NCBI GenBank assembly: GCA_965207755.1
Contig: OZ242297.1
Coordinates: 310,001 to 374,000 of the forward strand
Direction: 5' to 3'
Source: Aldehydirespirator sp028819505
Lineage (GTDB): Bacteria; Actinomycetota; Acidimicrobiia; Acidimicrobiales; Aldehydirespiratoraceae
DNA: 64,000 nucleotides
Part shown: piece by piece, positions 25,566 through 33,636 of the stretch
Layout of the letters: every line of letters begins with the position of its first letter
Position numbering within the stretch: the stretch's first letter is position 1
Notes under the pieces: generated by a model
What the model was told of the DNA's origin: nothing
The model's input: only the letters and a program-made list of their open reading frames with translations
The model's database searches: none
Translations under genes and position numbers: made by a program

Positions 25566-27362
25566 ATGGCCGCAGCGGCCGCTCCCAGGGCGGGATCCGA
25601 CCGGCTGAGAGTGGCGATCTGCCAGGTCAACCCGACCGTCGGCGACCTGGAGGCGAACGCGGCCCTTGCCGCCGGGGCGCTGGCCCGGGCCGAGGCCGCC
25701 GGCGCCGACCTCGCGGTTCTGCCCGAGCTCGTCGTCACCGGCTACCCGCCCGAGGACCTTGTGCTGCGCCCGGGCTTCGTCGCGGCCAGCCGCGCCGCGC
25801 TCCACCGCCTCGCGTCGCAGACCGGCGCCTGCGCGGCGGTGGTCGGCTTCGTCGACGGCGCCGGCGAGACCGGCCGGCGGGTGCCCGACATGGCCGGGGT
25901 CGAGAGCTTCAGCGGGGCATTCAACGCTGTGGCGGTGTGCGCAGCCGGCGAGGTGCGCGGCGTCTACCGCAAGCGCCACCTGCCCAACTACGACGTGTTC
26001 GACGAACTGCGCCACTTCCGGCCCGGCATCGAGGCGCCGCCGCTCTTCGAGATAGGAGGGGCGGTGGTGGGGGTGACCGTGTGCGAGGACGCATGGGTGC
26101 CCGACGGGCCGGTGAGCGATCTGGCCCGGGCCGGCGCACAGCTGGTGGTGAACGTCAACGGCTCGCCGTTCCGAGCCGGCAAGCAGGCCGCCCGCGAGCA
26201 GGTGATCGGCCGGCGGGTGGCCGAGGCCGGCGCAGCGGTGGTCTGCGTGAACCTCGTGGGCGGCCAGGACGAGCTGGTCTTCGACGGCGGATCGTTCATG
26301 ATCGCATCCGACGGGTCGGTGGCGGCCCGGTGCGTGTCGTTCGCCGAGTCGGTCGATGTGTTCGACGTGGATCTGCCGCCCCGCAGGCACATCCCGCCCC
26401 CGCAGCATCGGCACCCGGTGGTCGCAGTGACACCGGAGAGCGCCTCCGCACCCGGCCGCGAGCGTCTGGCCGCGCCGGTCGCGCCGCCCATGGACCTCGA
26501 CGCTCAGCGCTGGGCCGCCCTGGTGCTGGCCACCCGCGACTACGTGTACAAGAGCGGCTTCAGCGACGTCTGCGTCGGGCTATCCGGCGGGGTGGACTCG
26601 TCGCTGACCGCAGCCGTCGCGGCCGACGCGCTGGGCGCCGACCATGTTCACGGCGTGCTGATGCCGTCGCGCCACTCCAGCGAGCACTCGGTCACCGACG
26701 CCGAGAAGCTGGCCGCCAACCTCGGCATCGATGCTCGCATCGTCGGCATCGAACCCGGCCATGCGGCGCTGGCCGAGATGATCGAGGCCGACTTGGGACG
26801 GGGGCTGGACGCGGGCGGGCTAACCGACCAGAACCTCCAGGCCCGGGTCCGGGGCACGACCCTGATGGCGCTGGCCAACGAGCACGGCTGGCTGGTGCTC
26901 ACCACCGGCAACAAGAGCGAGCTGGCCGTGGGCTACTCGACCCTGTACGGCGACACGGCCGGTGCGTACGCGGTGGTCTCGGATCTCTGGAAGCTCGACG
27001 TGTACGAGCTGTGCCGCTGGCGCAATCTGCAGTCCGGCGGCGAGCTGATCCCGGCGACGGTGCTGGCCAAGGCGCCGTCGGCCGAGTTGGCGCCCGGCCA
27101 GCGCGACGACCAGTCGCTGCCGTCCTACGAGGTGCTCGATCCCATCCTGCGGCTGTACGTGGAGGAGCTTCGAAGCGTCGAGGAGATCCAGCAGGCGGGC
27201 ATTGCTCCGCCGGAGGTGGTGGAGCAGGTGTGCCGCATGGTGGACACCGCCGAGTACAAGCGCCGCCAGACGCCGATAGGTCCCCGGCTCACCGGCCGGG
27301 CGTTCGGCCGGGACAGGCGCATGCCGATCATCAACCGGTACCGCGGCGCGAGCGGCCAGTGA
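25566..27362 (+). CDS. nadE: Glutamine-dependent NAD+ synthetase
   Basis: 598 aa, normal for the two-domain enzyme. N-terminal nitrilase/glutaminase domain (residues 15-~290) with the catalytic triad in LPELVVTGYPPEDL (Glu), YRKRHLPNYDVFDE (Lys) and VGVTVCEDAW (Cys). C-terminal synthetase domain with the PP-loop GLSGGVDSSLTAAV and TTGNKSELAVGY. The enzyme amidates deamido-NAD+ with glutamine nitrogen. Directly follows GSII. Confidence 0.95.
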   Translation: MAAAAAPRAGSDRLRVAICQVNPTVGDLEANAALAAGALARAEAAGADLAVLPELVVTGYPPEDLVLRPGFVAASRAALHRLASQTGACAAVVGFVDGAGETGRRVPDMAGVESFSGAFNAVAVCAAGEVRGVYRKRHLPNYDVFDELRHFRPGIEAPPLFEIGGAVVGVTVCEDAWVPDGPVSDLARAGAQLVVNVNGSPFRAGKQAAREQVIGRRVAEAGAAVVCVNLVGGQDELVFDGGSFMIASDGSVAARCVSFAESVDVFDVDLPPRRHIPPPQHRHPVVAVTPESASAPGRERLAAPVAPPMDLDAQRWAALVLATRDYVYKSGFSDVCVGLSGGVDSSLTAAVAADALGADHVHGVLMPSRHSSEHSVTDAEKLAANLGIDARIVGIEPGHAALAEMIEADLGRGLDAGGLTDQNLQARVRGTTLMALANEHGWLVLTTGNKSELAVGYSTLYGDTAGAYAVVSDLWKLDVYELCRWRNLQSGGELIPATVLAKAPSAELAPGQRDDQSLPSYEVLDPILRLYVEELRSVEEIQQAGIAPPEVVEQVCRMVDTAEYKRRQTPIGPRLTGRAFGRDRRMPIINRYRGASGQ

Positions 27363-27429
27363 GCCGCGGCTGTTCGCCTGCGCTTGGACGTGGTCCGGGC
27401 GGGGTGGGGGTGTCTCGGGTGGCCGGTCC

Positions 27430-27981
27430 GTGAGCCGCGGCTACTCCGTGGCCCAGACCGCCCGGCTGGTGTGCGCGCTGCGCTGGGCCTGCGGACGGCT
27501 GTCGGAGATGCTCGACGACTGGGCCGCGCAGGCCGCGTCCTCCCCCGAGCACGCCCAGGCCGCGGCGTCGATGTCGCAGTTGAGCCGCCGGCTCGCCTCG
27601 CACCGGGAGATCCTCGACGGTCTCCAGCCCGACTCGGAGCTGATGGCGCCCTGGCGCCGGGCCGCGCCGGCCGATCCGGCACTGGCCGGGGCCCTCGACG
27701 AGATCGCCGGCCTGGCGGGGCATTGCGGACGCGTCGCCGTCGCCCGGGGGGTGATCGTGCCCCGGCTCGCCCATGTCTGCGGCGAGATCCTCGGGCACGC
27801 CGCTCCCCACTGCGATGGCGCTCTGGTTTCGGCGGCCCGGGCGTTGCGCCAGGACCTGGATCGCGACGCGGCATCGGTCGGAGCCGCGCAGCCTGGCGCG
27901 GTCGAGGCAGCCGACCGCGTGCTGACCGCAGCCGGTGGCATCATCGGACTCTCGCTACTGCGCCCCGGCGACTGGCCCTAG
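27430..27981 (+). CDS. Hypothetical helical protein
   Basis: 183 aa from GTG 27430. Entirely helical in appearance and rich in Ala, with few features: ARLVCALRWACGRLSEMLDD, ASMSQLSRRLASHREILDG, DEIAGLAGHCGRVAV. Spacing of His/Glu in the helices faintly recalls ferritin-like proteins, but no clear metal motif is seen. Followed by the 72-bp repeats and the sigma factor. Function unknown. Confidence 0.55.
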   Translation: MSRGYSVAQTARLVCALRWACGRLSEMLDDWAAQAASSPEHAQAAASMSQLSRRLASHREILDGLQPDSELMAPWRRAAPADPALAGALDEIAGLAGHCGRVAVARGVIVPRLAHVCGEILGHAAPHCDGALVSAARALRQDLDRDAASVGAAQPGAVEAADRVLTAAGGIIGLSLLRPGDWP

Positions 27982-28013
27982 ACGCCGCGCCGCATGCGGG
28001 CGCTGCCGGCGGC

Positions 28014-28229
28014 TGTAGCGAATTGGCAGCGTTGTGCACGGTATGCGTGCATTCTGCTGCCAGTTCGGGAGGGTGGCCGGGCGGTTGTAGCGAATTGGCA
28101 GCGTTGTGCACGGTATGCGTGCATTCTGCTGCCAGTTCGGGAGGGTGGCCGGGCGGTTGTAGCGAATTGGCAGCGTTGTGCACGGTATGCGTGCATTCTG
28201 CTGCCAGTTCGGGAGGGTGGTTGGCGATG
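28014..28229 (+). repeat. Three 72-bp tandem repeats, each a long hairpin, before the sigma gene
   Basis: Units start at 28014, 28086 and 28158 and look identical except at the right end of the third. Each contains arms GAATTGGCAGC/GCTGCCAGTTC (11 bp, one G-U in RNA) around an inner TGCAC/GTGCA pair, then GGGAGGGTGG, which in the third copy serves as the ribosome-binding site of the sigma gene. In copies one and two this site is followed by TTG-TAG (start-stop). Confidence 0.85.
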
Positions 28230-29264
28230 GGCAAAACCTCGTTATCGTTCACCGCAGCAATGGCGCGTGGGCGGCGGTCGTTGGACCGGCTCCGTTCGGA
28301 CCTGGAGCGGGGGTACGTGGTAAAGGTCAAGGAACGAGTCGAGAGAGACGAGGAGGATCTGGTCCGCCTCTATCTCACCGACATAGGCCAGTACCCGCTG
28401 CTGACCAAGGACGACGAGGTCCGGCTGGCCCAGGACATCGAGGCCGGGCTGGCCGCCCGCAAGGCCCTCAAGGAGGCCACCCCCGGCTCCTTGACCAACC
28501 ACCGCCGCCGGGATCTGCGCCGCAAGGAGCGCCGCGGGCTGGAGTCCGAGCGAACCTTCGTGCAGTCGAATCTGCGGCTGGTGGTCTCCATCGCCAAGAA
28601 ATACCAGGCGTCGGGACTGCCGCTGCTCGACCTGATCCAGGAGGGCAACCTCGGGCTGATGCACGCCGTCGAGAAGTTCGACTGGCGCAAGGGGTTCAAG
28701 TTCTCCACCTACGCCACCTGGTGGATCCGCCAGGCCATCACCCGCGGCATCGCCAACACCGGCCGCACCATCCGGCTGCCGGTTCACGCCGGAGACACGC
28801 TGGCCCGCCTCCAGAAGGCCCGCTCCCGCCTGGAGCTCAAGCACGGCCGGCCGCCCACCCTGTCGGAGCTGGCCGCCGAGGTGGAGATGCCCGAGGACAA
28901 GGTCACCGAGGCGCTGCGCTTCCAGTCCGAGCCGCTGTCGCTGTCGGAGCCGCTGCGCCAGGACGGCGACGCCGAGCTGGGCGACGTGGTGGAGGACCGG
29001 TCCATCGACTCGCCCTTCGACACCGCGGCGACCACCATGCTGCCGGCCGAGATCATGCGCCTGCTGTCACCGCTGGACGAGCGCGAGCGCGACATCCTCA
29101 AGCTGCGCTTCGGCCTGGACAGGGGCGAGCCCCGCACCCTGGAGGAGGTGGGCGAGCACTTCAACCTCACCCGGGAGCGGATCCGCCAGATCGAGGCCCG
29201 GGCCATGTCGAAGCTGCGCCATCCCTCCAGCGACACCGGCGCCCGCGACCTGCTCAACGTCTGA
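28227..29264 (+). CDS. RNA polymerase sigma factor, sigma-70 group 1/2 (RpoD/HrdB-like)
   Basis: 345 aa from ATG 28227. Region 1.2 (LYLTDIGQYPLLTKDDEVRL), region 2 (VQSNLRLVVSIAKKYQASGL, LIQEGNLGLMHAVEKFDW, FSTYATWWIRQAITRGIAN), region 3 and region 4 (LDERERDILKLRFGLDRGEP, FNLTRERIRQIEARAMSKLR) are complete, so it should recognise -35/-10 promoters. The long acidic region 1.1 of primary sigma factors is missing; it is either the primary factor of this lineage or a SigB/HrdD-type alternative. The promoter region is overlaid by the three 72-bp repeats. Confidence 0.92.
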   Translation: MGKTSLSFTAAMARGRRSLDRLRSDLERGYVVKVKERVERDEEDLVRLYLTDIGQYPLLTKDDEVRLAQDIEAGLAARKALKEATPGSLTNHRRRDLRRKERRGLESERTFVQSNLRLVVSIAKKYQASGLPLLDLIQEGNLGLMHAVEKFDWRKGFKFSTYATWWIRQAITRGIANTGRTIRLPVHAGDTLARLQKARSRLELKHGRPPTLSELAAEVEMPEDKVTEALRFQSEPLSLSEPLRQDGDAELGDVVEDRSIDSPFDTAATTMLPAEIMRLLSPLDERERDILKLRFGLDRGEPRTLEEVGEHFNLTRERIRQIEARAMSKLRHPSSDTGARDLLNV

Positions 29265-29399
29265 TCGGCCCCGGCCCCGCCCGCCGACCCGCGGGCCCGC
29301 CCGGCCGAGAATCGAATTGCGGCCCTCTTCGCCGGGAGCGTCCAGGGGGTGGCGGCGAAAGACGCGTAGTGTCGGTGAACGCGGGCCGCGGCGCAGCGT

Positions 29400-29434
29400 C
29401 CCGATACCATGGCGGGTGTCGAACCGGTATCGGG
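29400..29434. promoter_or_regulatory. Inverted repeat upstream of the defence operon
   Basis: Perfect 9-bp arms CCCGATACC (29400-29408) and GGTATCGGG (29426-29434) separated by 17 nt, ~80 nt upstream of the helicase start. A candidate operator for a repressor of the operon or a relic of the island boundary. The rest of 29265-29514 shows nothing else. Confidence 0.4.
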
Positions 29435-29514
29435 ATGGCGCTGAAGTCTCATCCGAGGGTCACTAGTGGCGTAGTAGTGATCGGCGTGTCTGGGAGTTGA
29501 GGGGAGTGACGCCG

Positions 29515-32500
29515 ATGAACCCACCCGGCGCGATCAGGGTTGGGCAGATCTTGAGGGGACCGGCGTTCAACGAGCCTATGAAGGTCGTCACCGTCCGAGC
29601 CGCCGGCGACGGTGACGTAGAGGTAGGCCTGGTCGGCCAGTCCACGAGCACGTTCCGCTTGGTGACGCTGGGCAAGGACGAGGTCGCGGGGCTCGAGGTC
29701 ATTGACGCTACGCCGACGTTCGAGGGTGACGGGCGGCATCTCCGGCTGGGCTTGGAGGCATACGCGCTGGGCATCGCCCACGAGTTCGACCCGTACTTCA
29801 GTCTCTCGATCTCGAACGTCGATGCGCTGCCGCACCAACTGGAGGCGGTGTTCGAGCACTTCTTGAAGCTCCCGAGTGTGCGGTTCTTGCTGGCCGACGA
29901 CGCCGGCGCGGGCAAGACGATCATGGCGGGCCTGCTGATAGGCGAGCTCAAGCTGCGGGGTCTGATCGAGCGGGTGCTGGTCGTGTGCCCGGCGAATCTC
30001 AGCTTCCAGTGGCAGCGCGAGCTGAAGGAGAAGTTCCATGAGCAGTTCGTGGTGCTCAGGGGCGGGGACGTGCGCGACCAGTTCGGGGTCAACCAGTGGC
30101 TCAGCCAGGATCAGGTGATCACGTCGCTGGACTTCGCCAAGCGCGACGAGATCATGCCGGGGCTGGCCCAGGCTCAGTGGGATCTGGTGATCGTGGATGA
30201 GGCTCACCGCATGTCGGCGCGCGACGAGGCGCACAAGAGCCAGCGCTACAGGCTCGGGGAGTTCCTGCGCGACAGTACCGACAACCTGCTGCTGTTGACC
30301 GCGACGCCCCACAAGGGCGATCCCGAGAACTTCACACTGTTCTTGCAGTTGCTCGACCGGGACGCCTACGCGGATGTCACGTCGGTGCGGGAGGCGATGA
30401 GCCGGGGAGCGGCGCCGTTCTATCTGCGGCGCACGAAGGAGGCCATGGTCTACTTCCCGGAGCGCCAGTCCGACGGGTCGTGGGCGGCGCGGCCGGTGTT
30501 CACGAATCGGGCGACCCACACGGCGGGCTTCATGATCGACGACGATGAGTTCGCCCTCTACCGGGCGGTGAGCAGGTATGTGACGCGCCAGAGCATTCGG
30601 GCCGCGGCCCGTGGCGACGACAGGCGGGCGCGCGCCGTGGGTTTCTTGATGTCGCTTTACCAGCGTCGCCTGGCGTCCAGCACCCACGCGCTGCGCCGGT
30701 CGCTGGAGAACCGCGCCAACCGGCTTGAGGACGGCCTCGACCAGGCCCGCGACCTGGTCCAGCAGGCGCCTCCGGGACTCGATTGGGACGACCTCGAAGA
30801 ACTAGAGGACGCCGAGCGTGAGAGGCTGGAGCGGATCCTCGAGGCGATCACCCTGACCGGCAACGAGGCCGAGATACGCGAGGAGATCGGCGAACTGCGC
30901 GATCTGGCGGTGCAGGCGGGCTCGGTCGAGGACTCCGGCGCCGAGGCCAAGTTGAGCAAGTTGCGCAGCACCCTTGAGGAGCAGGGCTTCTTCGGCGACC
31001 ATGCCAAGCAGCTGCTGGTCTTCACCGAGTACCGCGACACGCTCAACTACCTGCTGGAGCGTCTCCGGGCTTGGGGGTTCCAGGCTGATTGCATCCACGG
31101 CAGCATGAAGCCGGGCTCGCGCGACGAGCCGGGCACACGGCTGCACGCCGAGCAGCAGTTCCGCGACGGGGCGACTCAGGTCCTGGTGGCGACCGAGGCA
31201 GCCGGCGAGGGCATCAACTTGCAGTGCTGCCACATCCTGTTCAACTACGACATCCCGTGGAACCCCAATCGCCTTGAGCAGCGCATGGGGCGGATCCACC
31301 GCTACGGGCAGCGCTCGGACTGCATCATCTTCAACTTCGTCGCCGCAAACACGATCGAGGGTCGGGTGCTTGAGCGGCTGCTGACCAAGCTCCAGGAGAT
31401 CCGCGACGCCCTCGACGACGACGCCGTGTTCAACGTGGTGGGCGAGGTGCTGCCCGCAGCCCAGATCGACCGGGTGTTCCGCGACTTCTACGCGGGCAAC
31501 CTCGGCGAGGCAGACCTTGAGGATCGGCTCTTGCGAGACGTCGACGCGGACCGCTTCCGCGCCATCTGCCAGACCGCGCTGGAGGGCCTGTCGACACGCC
31601 GTCTCAACCTCGACATGTTGAACGAGCGCAAGGCCCGCGCCCAGCAGCGGCGGGTCGTCCCCGAGCGGATCGCTCGCTTCATTTCCGACAGCGCCGGCGC
31701 GGCCTCGCTGAGCCTCCGGCCAGTGAAGGGCCTGACGCACACGTTCGACTCCGGGCGCACACCGGCCGCGCTGAGGCTGTATGAGCGCCAGACGGACTGG
31801 TCCCTGCCCGTGCTGGCGACGCGCTACGGCCGGGTGTCCACCGACCGCGAAACGGCCGAGAAACGCAACCTGGAATGGGTCACGCCCAGACATCCGCTCT
31901 TCGAGGCCCTCCGCCGCCACAGCCACGACATCGGGCAGAAGGCCTTCGGCGCCGGCGCATGCTTCCACTCGCTGGAGCGGTCCTCGCCGGCGAGGCTTGA
32001 CTTCTATCGGGCGCAAGTCGTCGACGGCCTCGGGCAAGTCATCCACGAGCGCCTGTTCGCCGTCGAGTTGGCCGAGGGGACTGAACCGCAACTGCGCGAC
32101 CAAGGCGTCATCGGCAACCTCACGCCGGCGCCCGCGCCGGAGACCTTGCTTGCGGCGGCGTCGCTGCCCGAGCCCGGCGACTGGCTGCGCGAGCAAGCCC
32201 TCATGCCGTTTCTCGACGAGGTGCGGGCCGAGCGCATGCCCTACATCGAGAGGGTTGCAGCCCATGTCGACGTAGCGCTTGAGGCGGTGCTGCTGCGCGC
32301 CGACCAGGAGATCGGCCGCGCCAGCGAGGAGGTGGAACAGCAAGTAACCGGCGCAGAAGGCCGTCTGGCCCGAGCCGAGAACCGACACGCGGAGGCGACC
32401 GCCCGACGGCAGCGCCGCACCCAGGAGCTCGAACAGCAGCGCACACTGACGCTTCAGGGAGTGGAGCGGATCACCAGCGTGCTGGTGCTGCCCCATCCCG

Positions 32501-32910
32501 AGCGCCAGTCACCGGAGTTGCAGAACATGCGGCCCAGTCCCGAGACCGAGTGGACTGCCATGCGCGTCGCCATGGAGCACGAGGAGGCCCAGGGCCGCCT
32601 CGTGGAAGACGTCCACGACCAGAACCTCGGATACGACGTGACCAGCATCGATCCCAAGACCGGCGACCTGCGCCTGATCGAGGTCAAGGGCCTGGCCGCC
32701 GCCAAAGGCACGATCCTGCTCACGCCGAACGAGCGAAAAGTGGCCGAGGACCGCCCCGACTGCTACTGGCTCTACGTCGTCACCAACTGCGCGGACGCGC
32801 CCCAGCTCCAGACCATCGAGAACCCGGCCCGCTTCCCATGGCAAGAGGTAAGCAAAGTCCAGCACTACTGGCTGGACACAGGAACCCTGTCCGTCAGCCC
32901 GCGGGCGTAG
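29515..32910 (+). CDS. SNF2-type DNA helicase with DUF3883 domain (Hma-type defence)
   Basis: 1131 aa from ATG 29515 (GAGGGGAG upstream). Helicase superfamily 2, SNF2 group: Walker A DDAGAGKTIMAG (~128-139), DEAH box VIVDEAHRM (~226), motif III LLTATPHKGDPENF, and motifs V/VI in GEGINLQCCHILFNYDIPWN and RLEQRMGRIHRYGQ (~563-602). The C-terminus (~1035-1105) is a DUF3883 domain (LGYDVTSIDPKTGDLRLIEV), a nuclease-like fold. First gene of a locus with a DUF1156 methylase and a DUF499 ATPase, the helicase-methylase-ATPase (Hma) defence arrangement; DISARM's DrmD is a related alternative. Confidence 0.88.
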   Translation: MNPPGAIRVGQILRGPAFNEPMKVVTVRAAGDGDVEVGLVGQSTSTFRLVTLGKDEVAGLEVIDATPTFEGDGRHLRLGLEAYALGIAHEFDPYFSLSISNVDALPHQLEAVFEHFLKLPSVRFLLADDAGAGKTIMAGLLIGELKLRGLIERVLVVCPANLSFQWQRELKEKFHEQFVVLRGGDVRDQFGVNQWLSQDQVITSLDFAKRDEIMPGLAQAQWDLVIVDEAHRMSARDEAHKSQRYRLGEFLRDSTDNLLLLTATPHKGDPENFTLFLQLLDRDAYADVTSVREAMSRGAAPFYLRRTKEAMVYFPERQSDGSWAARPVFTNRATHTAGFMIDDDEFALYRAVSRYVTRQSIRAAARGDDRRARAVGFLMSLYQRRLASSTHALRRSLENRANRLEDGLDQARDLVQQAPPGLDWDDLEELEDAERERLERILEAITLTGNEAEIREEIGELRDLAVQAGSVEDSGAEAKLSKLRSTLEEQGFFGDHAKQLLVFTEYRDTLNYLLERLRAWGFQADCIHGSMKPGSRDEPGTRLHAEQQFRDGATQVLVATEAAGEGINLQCCHILFNYDIPWNPNRLEQRMGRIHRYGQRSDCIIFNFVAANTIEGRVLERLLTKLQEIRDALDDDAVFNVVGEVLPAAQIDRVFRDFYAGNLGEADLEDRLLRDVDADRFRAICQTALEGLSTRRLNLDMLNERKARAQQRRVVPERIARFISDSAGAASLSLRPVKGLTHTFDSGRTPAALRLYERQTDWSLPVLATRYGRVSTDRETAEKRNLEWVTPRHPLFEALRRHSHDIGQKAFGAGACFHSLERSSPARLDFYRAQVVDGLGQVIHERLFAVELAEGTEPQLRDQGVIGNLTPAPAPETLLAAASLPEPGDWLREQALMPFLDEVRAERMPYIERVAAHVDVALEAVLLRADQEIGRASEEVEQQVTGAEGRLARAENRHAEATARRQRRTQELEQQRTLTLQGVERITSVLVLPHPERQSPELQNMRPSPETEWTAMRVAMEHEEAQGRLVEDVHDQNLGYDVTSIDPKTGDLRLIEVKGLAAAKGTILLTPNERKVAEDRPDCYWLYVVTNCADAPQLQTIENPARFPWQEVSKVQHYWLDTGTLSVSPRA

Positions 32911-32946
32911 CCGTCCAGCCCGTTCGGGCCAGCGGCGAGGTCGGGG

Positions 32947-32952
32947 TAGCAT
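32947..32952 (+). promoter_or_regulatory. Leaderless -10 box of the first DUF433 gene
   Basis: TAGCAT followed by 7 nt and the ATG at 32960, within the 49-nt gap after the helicase. Suggests that the small toxin-antitoxin-like pair has its own promoter inside the defence operon; the -35 region is poor. Confidence 0.4.
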
Positions 32953-32959
32953 TGCTCGC

Positions 32960-33226
32960 ATGACGCATGAACCCTTGAGCGTGAACGCTTTGCCGCGCGA
33001 CCCGGCACGATCGACCTCCATGATCGAGACACGGCCGGGAGTCCGGAGCGGCAAACCCTGCTTCGTCGGCACGCGGATCGCGGTCTATGACGTGCTCGAC
33101 TACTTGGCCTCGGGTATGACGCCTGCGGAGATCGTCGCTGACTTTCCGGAGCTCACCGACGATCATGTGAGAGCCGCTCTCGGATTCGCTGCAATGCGGG
33201 AGCGTCGCCTCGCCGCCCCCGCGTGA
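32960..33226 (+). CDS. DUF433-family antitoxin-like protein
   Basis: 88 aa. GVRSGKPCFVGTRIAVYDVL, DYLASGMTPAEIVADFPELT and DDHVRAALGFA form the winged-helix DUF433 domain found as the antitoxin partner of DUF5615 PIN-like proteins. The stop overlaps the GTG start of that partner. The pair lies between the helicase and methylase of the defence locus. A different, only distantly similar DUF433 gene lies at 36605. Confidence 0.82.
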   Translation: MTHEPLSVNALPRDPARSTSMIETRPGVRSGKPCFVGTRIAVYDVLDYLASGMTPAEIVADFPELTDDHVRAALGFAAMRERRLAAPA

Positions 33227-33627
33227 GGCTCCTGTTCGATCAGAACCTGTCACGTCGTCTCGTCGGAACGCTCGCCGTCGAGTTCCCTGGCAGCTGCCAC
33301 GTTGTCGAACTCGGACTCGACACGGCCACGGACCGCACCATCTGGGAGCACGCCGAAGAGCACGGCTTCGTCATCATCTCCAAGGACTCCGATTTCCGGC
33401 AGCTGGCCTTCCTGCTGGGACCGCCACCGAAGGCGATCTGGCTCAATCTGGGGAACGCATCCACCGGCGAGATCGTCACCGTGCTTCGTGATCATCTCAG
33501 CGACATCTTGGCCTTCGGCGAGGCAGAGCAAGAGGCGCTGCTGGTTCTCCCTGCCCTTCTGCACGAATCGGGATCGGCGCGCGGCCGGCGCAGGGGTGCT
33601 GAAGGCCGCGACATCGGCGAGCAGTAG
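33223..33627 (+). CDS. DUF5615 PIN-like toxin candidate
   Basis: 134 aa. LLFDQNLSRRLVGTL, GLDTATDRTIWEHAEEHGF and IISKDSDFRQLAFLLG show the acidic residues (D6, D43, D63-S-D65 region) of the PIN-like DUF5615 nuclease fold. The pairing with DUF433 is a recognised toxin-antitoxin-like arrangement (experimental proof is limited). The C-terminus is a longer, basic tail (GSARGRRRGAEGR). Ends 9 nt before the methylase gene. Confidence 0.8.
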   Translation: MRLLFDQNLSRRLVGTLAVEFPGSCHVVELGLDTATDRTIWEHAEEHGFVIISKDSDFRQLAFLLGPPPKAIWLNLGNASTGEIVTVLRDHLSDILAFGEAEQEALLVLPALLHESGSARGRRRGAEGRDIGEQ

Positions 33628-33636
33628 AGCAGCCCA

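Noticed and set aside
28014..28229. CRISPR array or coding repeats fused to the sigma factor
   Set aside because: The units are direct 72-bp tandem copies without spacers, and the ATG at 28227 with its ribosome-binding site gives the normal sigma N-terminus.
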